Below are positions 1 to 4,546 of a DNA stretch of 5,656 nucleotides, in pieces (the stretch's first letter is position 1; each line of letters begins with the position of its first letter). Source of the stretch: Methanimicrococcus sp. (GTDB taxonomy: Archaea; Halobacteriota; Methanosarcinia; Methanosarcinales; Methanosarcinaceae). The notes beneath the pieces are model-generated. The model ran no database searches, was not told the DNA's origin, and was given only the letters and a program-made list of their open reading frames with translations. The translations under genes were made by a program, and so were the position numbers. The DNA lies in NCBI GenBank assembly GCA_009776675.1, contig WRNK01000092.1, positions 1 to 5,656 of the forward strand, written 5' to 3'.

Positions 1-624
1 GGCCGCCGCGAAAACTGCCGCTACTGTATTGTCAAAATTGCAACAAATACGGATTTGGCCTGCGGCAATTGGGGCGTTTTGGGAGACTTCGTAGGTAAAG
101 GAACATTTGTTCAGGTGATGACTGAAAAAGGCGCTGCATTCTTAAGAAACGCCGTTGACAATGGTTATGCTCAAGTCAAAGCGGCAAGTGATTCGGCTTC
201 CGGCGCCCGTGATAAGGTCAATGGCATCATGCTTAAAATGTCTGCAAAGACCAAAGAAACCGTCTTTGCGCCGATTGTCGGAGACAAGCTTGCGGCTTTT
301 AAGAAAGAACTTGAGAATTGTATCCACTGCGGTGCCTGTCGATCCGTCTGCCCGCCGTGTGCTTGCAAATCTGACGCCAAATGTCTTGCTTTTAACGATC
401 CGATTGACAGCTATGACATTTCGATGTTTCATATGGTGCGTTTCACACACTTAATGGATTCATGTGTCTCTTGCGGTCAGTGTTCCGATGTTTGTCCGGC
501 GGATATTCCATTGGCGCGCCTGTTTAGAAGATTTGCCAACCCGATTCAGGATGAATTGAATTATGTGACCGGAATGGATGATCGCACCCCGCCATTCTTT
601 GCTTTGAAACTGGAGGAGGTGTAA
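1..624 (+). CDS. fdhB: FdhB/FrhB-family F420-dependent oxidoreductase, iron-sulfur beta subunit (5' end outside window)
   Basis: The reading frame is open from base 1, so the gene starts upstream and 207 codons are visible; the TTG at 55 is not a credible start because the conserved sequence begins before it. Residues are counted from base 1. The stretch ENCRYC (C6, C9), then LACGNWG (C21) and the strand TFVQVMTEKG, match the end of the FrhB/FdhB C-terminal domain, which binds FAD and handles F420. Next come two cluster motifs: CIHCGACRSVCPPCAC with a further Cys (C107, 110, 113, 117, 120, 122, 128), then CVSCGQCSDVCP (C155, 158, 161, 165), followed by a PPFF tail as in methanogen FdhB. The family moves electrons between F420 and Fe-S/molybdopterin partners in the cytoplasm. 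The stop lies two bases before the fdhA-like ATG, so the products probably form a complex. The symbol is by family; because the partner seems non-catalytic, formate may not be the substrate. Confidence 0.82.
   Translation, partial: GRRENCRYCIVKIATNTDLACGNWGVLGDFVGKGTFVQVMTEKGAAFLRNAVDNGYAQVKAASDSASGARDKVNGIMLKMSAKTKETVFAPIVGDKLAAFKKELENCIHCGACRSVCPPCACKSDAKCLAFNDPIDSYDISMFHMVRFTHLMDSCVSCGQCSDVCPADIPLARLFRRFANPIQDELNYVTGMDDRTPPFFALKLEEV
612..621 (+). promoter_or_regulatory. Strong Shine-Dalgarno site for the fdhA-like gene
   Basis: GGAGGAGGTG lies inside the last codons of the fdhB-like gene. Its GGAGGTG part is complementary to the CCTCC-containing 3' end of 16S rRNA and ends five bases before the ATG at 627. 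This fixes the fdhA-like start and implies re-initiation or coupled translation across the two-base gap. Confidence 0.8.
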
Positions 625-626
625 TT

Positions 627-2288
627 ATGTCAGATGCGCCTGAATTTAAAGAAAGTGTTTATTCAACCGTTTGTCCGGGATGCAATTTCGGCTGCGGTGT
701 TTACATGCGCGCGTTAACCGCCAAGTCCGTTGATGCCATTTTATCAATCGATTTTAAAAAGCCGTCTCCGGTCAATGAAGGAAAACTCTGCCGCTTTGGT
801 GTGAATTTGGCATCCTTTTACACACCGGCGATTTCAAAAGCCAACGGAAAAACTGCCGGTAAAGCAGCTGACAATAAAGCTGCCATTGAAAAAGCCGCCG
901 AAGTTTTAAAGAAAACAGATGCTTCAAAAGTGTGTTTCCTCTCAGTCGGCAATACCACAAATGAAGAACATTTGGCTTTCATGAATGCCGCAAAAGCGCT
1001 TGATCTTCCGGTCAACACCGGAATGACAGGTCTTTTTAAGGACATCGGCAAGCTTCATGCTTATACCGGACGCGGAACAACTTATGATGACGTTGAAAAC
1101 GCCAAAAAGATTTACATTTTTGTAGATCCGTATGTCCAATATCCGCTAATGGTCAGGCGTTTGGTTCACGCCAAAAGCAAGGGCGCAGAAATCCTCACAT
1201 TCGGCGTTAAAGAATTTCCGATTTCGACGAAACACGTTTTCTTAAAACCGACCGAAAGCCTTTATGATGTCAAAGAATTTGCACCGGATGCGGACTCGGT
1301 TGTGATTTCCGATTTAACGCCTTACACACAAGCCAAACGCTTGGCTGAAATGATTGAAATCGCAGGCGAAAATGTCAAAATGCTTTTCTTAAAGCCGTTT
1401 GCCAATTCAACCGGTGCGGGATATCTTTCAAAGCATACCAAACAAAAATCATTTGACGACATTCTTGACGGCATTGAAAGCGGTGACATTAAAGTCTTGG
1501 TTTGTTTGGATTCGGATTTGATTGACATTTGTTTGGATGAAAACATTGCCGAAACTTTGAAAAATTTGGATTGTTTGATCGTTTTCGCATCTCGCCAAAC
1601 GTCTGTTTGTGAAGCCGCCGATATTGTGATTGCAACCGAACCGTTTTACAAAAAGAAAGGCTCGGTCATGAATGCAGAAGGCCGTCTCCTTCAAACAACA
1701 GCTGCCGCCGGCGATTTGCCGTTGACAGGCTTTAACGCATTATCCGATCTGGCTGCTGCCCTTGGTGGCTCTTCACTTGATTTTGATGCCGTTCATACCG
1801 AAGCTGTAACAGAGCTTGGCGCAACAGAAGATGAATTCAAGATCTTGCCTCCGGTTTTGAAGAAAGAAAAGCCTCCGATTGAAAAAATTTCAGACACTTT
1901 GCCAATGTTTGATTTAGAAGACCATACAGCCGCACCGGAGGAGTCTGCTGCTGACCTTTCCGAAGAAGAAAAAGAAAAGGCTCTGCATGTTTATGTGACA
2001 AATCCCTTCCTTTGGAACAACGTGGTTGATGACGATGATTTCATTGAAATTTGCCGCTGTACTGTCACGTCTTCTAAATTAATAAAAGGATATACGGCAG
2101 GTGTCACATGTCACTGCGGCGAAGCGACAAAAACCACCCGCTTTAAAGTGTCCCCAATGATGTGCCGCTGTCTTTTGTCAACAAGAAAACAACCGTTTTC
2201 AAAAGCAATTGTCACAGAAGTGACGGTTAAGCGAACACCCACAAAGCCAAACGAACCTGAAATTGTAAAAGAATGTTCCTTGAATTGA
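627..2288 (+). CDS. FdhA/NuoG-like molybdopterin oxidoreductase family protein, apparently without catalytic Cys/Sec
   Basis: The product is 553 residues, shorter than methanogen formate dehydrogenase alpha subunits (roughly 680). An N-terminal [4Fe-4S] domain is clear: VCPGCNFGC (C16, C19, C23) and VNEGKLC (C55). Core domains follow, with family-like stretches NTTNEEHLAF (about 109-118), DVENAKKIYIFVDP (155-168), ADIVIATEPF (331-340) and KKGSVMNAEGR (343-353). An acidic, proline-containing linker (about 395-450) leads to a C-terminal part resembling the molybdopterin dinucleotide-binding barrel (about 453-536), with Cys-x-Cys pairs at 476/478, 495/497 and 513/515. Where FdhA has its active-site Cys or Sec, this protein reads NTGMTGLFKD with no Cys, and the usual CPKG after the fourth cluster Cys is CRFG, so the conserved Lys is gone. 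No in-frame TGA is present. This resembles NuoG, where the fold serves electron transfer only. It probably pairs with the FdhB-like subunit; the electron donor or acceptor is unknown. Family assignment is firm, function is not. Confidence 0.78.
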   Translation: MSDAPEFKESVYSTVCPGCNFGCGVYMRALTAKSVDAILSIDFKKPSPVNEGKLCRFGVNLASFYTPAISKANGKTAGKAADNKAAIEKAAEVLKKTDASKVCFLSVGNTTNEEHLAFMNAAKALDLPVNTGMTGLFKDIGKLHAYTGRGTTYDDVENAKKIYIFVDPYVQYPLMVRRLVHAKSKGAEILTFGVKEFPISTKHVFLKPTESLYDVKEFAPDADSVVISDLTPYTQAKRLAEMIEIAGENVKMLFLKPFANSTGAGYLSKHTKQKSFDDILDGIESGDIKVLVCLDSDLIDICLDENIAETLKNLDCLIVFASRQTSVCEAADIVIATEPFYKKKGSVMNAEGRLLQTTAAAGDLPLTGFNALSDLAAALGGSSLDFDAVHTEAVTELGATEDEFKILPPVLKKEKPPIEKISDTLPMFDLEDHTAAPEESAADLSEEEKEKALHVYVTNPFLWNNVVDDDDFIEICRCTVTSSKLIKGYTAGVTCHCGEATKTTRFKVSPMMCRCLLSTRKQPFSKAIVTEVTVKRTPTKPNEPEIVKECSLN

Positions 2289-2480
2289 GAAAACATTTTT
2301 TTATTTTTTCTCTTTCTTTTATTTTTTCTTTCAATTTTTTTATTTTTTCTCTTTCTTTTATTTTTTCTTTCAATTTTTTTATTTTTCCTTTATTTTTTCT
2401 TTATTTTTCTTTATTTTCCTTTCATTTTTTCGTCTTTCTGTTATCTTTTTCATTTTTTTTCACCTTTTTTTATTTTTTTA
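2289..2480 (+). terminator. Long T-rich tract, likely transcription termination region of the fdh-like operon
   Basis: Directly after the fdhA-like stop the plus strand becomes almost pure T with scattered C and A for about 190 bases, with many runs of five to eight T. Archaeal RNA polymerase terminates on oligo-T in the non-template strand, so this is very likely a multi-site terminator. No hairpin is evident. It is far longer than termination needs, which suggests slippage-driven expansion. An open frame that crosses it (2273-2494) encodes only Phe/Ser/Ile-rich low-complexity sequence and is not treated as a gene. Confidence 0.6.
2296..2373 (+). repeat. Perfect tandem duplication of a 39-bp T-rich unit
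   Basis: The units 2296-2334 and 2335-2373 are identical base for base. Each consists of T runs split by A, CTC and C, and ends in CAA. A third copy starts at 2374 with seven T and an A but degenerates into shorter TTTATTTTTC-like pieces up to about 2430. The tract is intergenic. Confidence 0.85.
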
Positions 2481-2489
2481 CTATTGTCA

Positions 2490-2603
2490 TTTAATATATT
2501 ATCTTCTCTATGTCTATTATGTCTTCTGAAATCTTTTTATAATACTATCGCATAAGTTTACTTCTGTGTGTTATTAAATTTTTAAAATTGGTTGGAATAG
2601 GAT
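2490..2603 (+). promoter_or_regulatory. Candidate promoter and leader of the histidine-kinase-like gene
   Basis: The best candidate is TTTTTATAAT at 2534-2543 preceded by GAAA at 2528-2531, resembling an archaeal TATA box with an upstream BRE. Transcription would start about 25 bases downstream, near 2565-2570, leaving a leader of roughly 35-40 bases. A second AT element, the 10-bp palindrome TAATATATTA at 2492-2501, is an alternative. Just before the ATG at 2604 there is only a weak purine-rich stretch (GGAATAGGAT), so no strong ribosome binding site supports the start. No other element was recognised here. Confidence 0.4.
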
Positions 2604-3362
2604 ATGGTTGTCCACTCTTCAAAGGAAAAAGATTCTCATTTTCATACATCTGAAGAGGTGACTCTTCAAGCTTCTCCCAAACCCCATTGTATTTTGTCCG
2701 CTGAGGAAATCAGTCAAAACAGAGCTGCTTTTTTACATGATATTTTAAACACTGCCGGCGGACTTGCGGGTTTTTTAGAAATGATTGTTGAATATGACGA
2801 TCCGGTCAAAATGAAAAAGTATGCTGTTAATTCTCTAGAGCTGTGCCAGTCTCTGATTGAGGAAATTCAATATAATCGACAGTTATTGTTGGCAGAAAAT
2901 AATATATTGAATTTGATGATCTCTGAAACGCCGACAAAGGATATCCTTCAATTAACCATTCTCAAACTTAAAAGGCATTCCGTTTCCAGAGGCCGGACTA
3001 TTGAAATTGAAGAAGATGCCGGAATCACAATTCGAACGGATAAAGTTTTGATTTCCCGTATTTTGGTAAATATGGTTAAAAATGCCGTCGAAGCAACAAT
3101 AGAAGGCGGAAATGTTCAAATCGGTTCCAATTTGATCGAAGACAAAATTCGCTTTTGGGTTCACAATGATTCCTTTATTCCCGAAGAAATTCAAGAACGG
3201 ATGTTTCAAAAAAGCTTTTCTACAAAAGCACAAAACCGCGGCGTCGGCATTTTAAGCATCCTGCTTCTTGCGGATAATCTAAACGCTGAGGTTCAATTTG
3301 AAAGCACAAAGGAAAAAGGAACACTCTTTTTTATTGATTTGCCTTTGAATGAGGTTAAATGA
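2604..3362 (+). CDS. Small soluble histidine-kinase-like protein (HisKA-like region plus HATPase domain)
   Basis: The 252-residue product has no membrane segment, PAS, GAF or receiver domain. After a variable, probably disordered N-terminus (1-33), AAFLHDILNTAGGL holds the likely phospho-acceptor His45 in an H-D-x-x-N setting. A helical dimerisation-like region follows to about 100. The ATPase domain shows an N box (RILVNMVKNAVEA, with Asn156 and Asn160), a G1-like segment (VHNDSFIPEEIQERMF), KSFSTK (203-208) and a G2-like NRGVG (211-215), and ends in TLFFIDLP. Compact bacterial and archaeal kinases of this type carry VHNPG...IPEEIQ...FSTKG..RGLG here; this protein has N-D-S for N-P-G and a Gln-Asn before RGVG, so nucleotide binding may be weakened. 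It probably autophosphorylates and passes phosphate to a separate regulator, with sensing done by a partner. It precedes the membrane protein gene by 84 bases on the same strand. Confidence 0.75.
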   Translation: MVVHSSKEKDSHFHTSEEVTLQASPKPHCILSAEEISQNRAAFLHDILNTAGGLAGFLEMIVEYDDPVKMKKYAVNSLELCQSLIEEIQYNRQLLLAENNILNLMISETPTKDILQLTILKLKRHSVSRGRTIEIEEDAGITIRTDKVLISRILVNMVKNAVEATIEGGNVQIGSNLIEDKIRFWVHNDSFIPEEIQERMFQKSFSTKAQNRGVGILSILLLADNLNAEVQFESTKEKGTLFFIDLPLNEVK

Positions 3363-3395
3363 TAAACAGCATGTGCATTTGTTCCATTGCTTTAA

Positions 3396-3401
3396 TTTTT
3401 T
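3396..3401 (+). terminator. Short oligo-T after the kinase-like gene
   Basis: Six consecutive T lie 33 bases after the kinase-like stop, followed by GGGGG. This is a weak candidate terminator; read-through into the next gene on the same strand is equally possible. Confidence 0.25.
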
Positions 3402-3409
3402 GGGGGTAG

Positions 3410-3420
3410 TGCTATAATCA
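3410..3420 (+). promoter_or_regulatory. Possible promoter element of the membrane protein gene
   Basis: TGCTATAATCA is the only TATA-like element in the 84-base gap. It lies about 30 bases before the TTG at 3447, so a transcript starting around 3440-3447 would be nearly leaderless, which would fit the lack of a ribosome binding site there. Just upstream, GGGGGTAG at 3402-3409 resembles a Shine-Dalgarno sequence but is too far from any ATG, GTG or TTG in frame. Confidence 0.3.
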
Positions 3421-3446
3421 GCATAAGTAAGCAAAGCCGTCTTGCT

Positions 3447-4526
3447 TTGATTGAATGCTTTATTTTATCATCGCCGATGCTGTTATTGGCATGTTGGCCA
3501 ATGTTTGCAATCGCCATAATTTTTTCAAATGCCAGTTTTTCTGATATCAATTTTTCTGATATCAATTTTTCTGATATCAATTTTTCCAACATTGATTTTT
3601 CTTTCATAAATTCTCCCGCTATGCTTTTGTTTTTGCCTTTGATATTCATTATTTTGATTCCGGCGGTTAATATTATTTTTTATTCGGTTTTTAAGAAAAA
3701 ATATGGCTTAAAAATAGATGTTTTCCTATATGGTGTCGGGTTCATCCAAGTTCCTATGGCATTATTGTTCGTATTCCATTTTACTTCTGTGGCATTTGGT
3801 GAATCTGTCGGCATTGCTCCAATCATGTGGACATTTTTTATTATTCCGCTTGCTTCGTTTTTTTATTCATTTTCCCTCTTTAAAAATAATGGAAAAAGCG
3901 TTGGAAAGATTGTTTTGTGTTTGCTGGCGGCAAACATCGTTTTTTTTGCCCTTGTGATCATAAAAAATGTGAATCTACTTTTTCCCTTCTATTTATTAGG
4001 AATGTGTTTGCCGATTCTTGGCGGATTATATGCGGGCTACTATGCTGCTTATAGAACAGTTCGACCAAGCCTTCGCAATTTAGCATGGACTCCGATGTTG
4101 GTATTATTGTCAGCAATCTTCATTTTATTCATTCCCGGAGGAGTTATAGCATTGTTTCTCGGCATTTCATCCGCAATTATAGATTGGATTGAATCGATAA
4201 CGGCCATAAGCACAGTTATGAGCATAATTTTGCTTATTCTTTTTTTTATCACAGCATTCATCTCTATTTTTATCATTCCGTTTTTCGTTGCCTTTTTAAT
4301 AGGAACTGTTCACAAACATTTCATAAAAAAGAAAGGTCATGCAGAACCCCCAAATACTTTGGATTCTAACCATGAAGATACCGATTTAATAAAAAACGAG
4401 GGTCATGATGAGACTCCAAATACTTTGGATTCCACTCATGACGATACTGATTTAATAAAAAGTGAGAGCCATGATGAGACTCCAAATACTTTGGATTCCA
4501 ATCATGACGGCATCACTGAAAAATAA
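3447..4526 (+). CDS. Multi-spanning membrane protein with two internal tandem repeats, family not recognised
   Basis: The product is 359 residues from TTG at 3447. The frame is open back to 3396 and an ATG at 3477 (residue 11) is an alternative start; neither has a ribosome binding site, so the start is uncertain. About eight hydrophobic segments can be seen, near 8-26, 57-82, 91-112, 123-146, 153-172, 177-203, 213-241 and 255-287. Between the first two, residues 31-55 form repeats of FSDIN, which fit the pentapeptide-repeat pattern with central Phe. After the last segment a basic patch (HKHFIKKK) precedes an acidic tail of 22-residue repeats (NTLDS, DLIK, HDETP). By the positive-inside rule the tail is probably cytoplasmic. 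No catalytic or transport motif was recognised. It is more AT-rich than the metabolic genes around it. It follows the kinase-like gene and might be its membrane partner, but only adjacency supports that. Confidence 0.7.
   Translation: MIECFILSSPMLLLACWPMFAIAIIFSNASFSDINFSDINFSDINFSNIDFSFINSPAMLLFLPLIFIILIPAVNIIFYSVFKKKYGLKIDVFLYGVGFIQVPMALLFVFHFTSVAFGESVGIAPIMWTFFIIPLASFFYSFSLFKNNGKSVGKIVLCLLAANIVFFALVIIKNVNLLFPFYLLGMCLPILGGLYAGYYAAYRTVRPSLRNLAWTPMLVLLSAIFILFIPGGVIALFLGISSAIIDWIESITAISTVMSIILLILFFITAFISIFIIPFFVAFLIGTVHKHFIKKKGHAEPPNTLDSNHEDTDLIKNEGHDETPNTLDSTHDDTDLIKSESHDETPNTLDSNHDGITEK
3536..3610 (+). repeat. 15-bp in-frame tandem repeat encoding a pentapeptide-like stretch
   Basis: TTTTTCTGATATCAA occurs three times without a mismatch at 3536-3550, 3551-3565 and 3566-3580. 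Two diverged copies follow at 3581-3595 and 3596-3610. Each unit is five codons, so copy-number change would lengthen or shorten the protein without a frameshift. Confidence 0.9.
4335..4510 (+). repeat. 66-bp in-frame tandem repeat in the C-terminal tail
   Basis: Units run 4335-4400 and 4401-4466, with a partial third from 4467 to about 4510. The anchor CAAATACTTTGGATTC recurs at 4351, 4417 and 4483, exactly 66 bases apart. Copies differ at scattered positions. Units two and three are more alike around GAGACTCC than either is to unit one, which suggests stepwise duplication. Each unit encodes 22 acidic, polar residues. Confidence 0.9.
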
Positions 4527-4546
4527 ATTGTTTTTAGTTTTTTTGC
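4527..4546 (+). terminator. T-rich convergent junction between the membrane protein gene and argJ
   Basis: The 20-base gap holds TTTTT (4531-4535) and TTTTTTT (4538-4544) on the plus strand directly after the membrane protein stop, a plausible archaeal oligo-T terminator for that gene. For argJ, transcribed the other way, the nearest T-run on its strand lies inside the end of the membrane protein gene (complement of about 4519-4523) and is short. Confidence 0.55.

Noticed and set aside
142..454. Overlapping frames on both strands inside the fdhB-like gene
   Set aside because: They overlap a conserved Fe-S protein, have no recognisable domains or ribosome sites, and are shadows.
2289..2480. 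CRISPR array or insertion-sequence remnant in the repetitive intergenic tract
   Set aside because: Units are directly adjacent without spacers, have no conserved repeat-spacer layout, no terminal inverted repeats and no transposase fragment; simple T-rich tandem growth explains it.
2273..2494. 73-codon plus-strand open frame overlapping the fdhA-like stop
   Set aside because: It is a by-product of the T-rich tract: nearly all Phe, Ser, Ile and Leu, with no ribosome binding site and a repeat pattern explained by the DNA duplication.
3413..3418. TATAAT as a bacterial -10 box, implying a bacterial genome
   Set aside because: No properly spaced -35 element was found, and the FdhB-type F420 subunit and oligo-T terminators fit a methanogen better. 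A bacterial origin is not fully excluded from this window alone.
3432..3449. Short inverted repeat CAAAGC / GCTTTG around the membrane protein start
   Set aside because: A six-base stem with a six-base loop is expected by chance in AT-rich sequence, and no matching repeats or known operator pattern were seen.
3392..3649. Minus-strand 85-codon frame with LISEK repeats resembling a coiled coil
   Set aside because: The repeats are the antisense reading of the 15-bp repeat in the membrane protein gene. The plus-strand frame is much longer and has coherent membrane segments, so it is the better gene.
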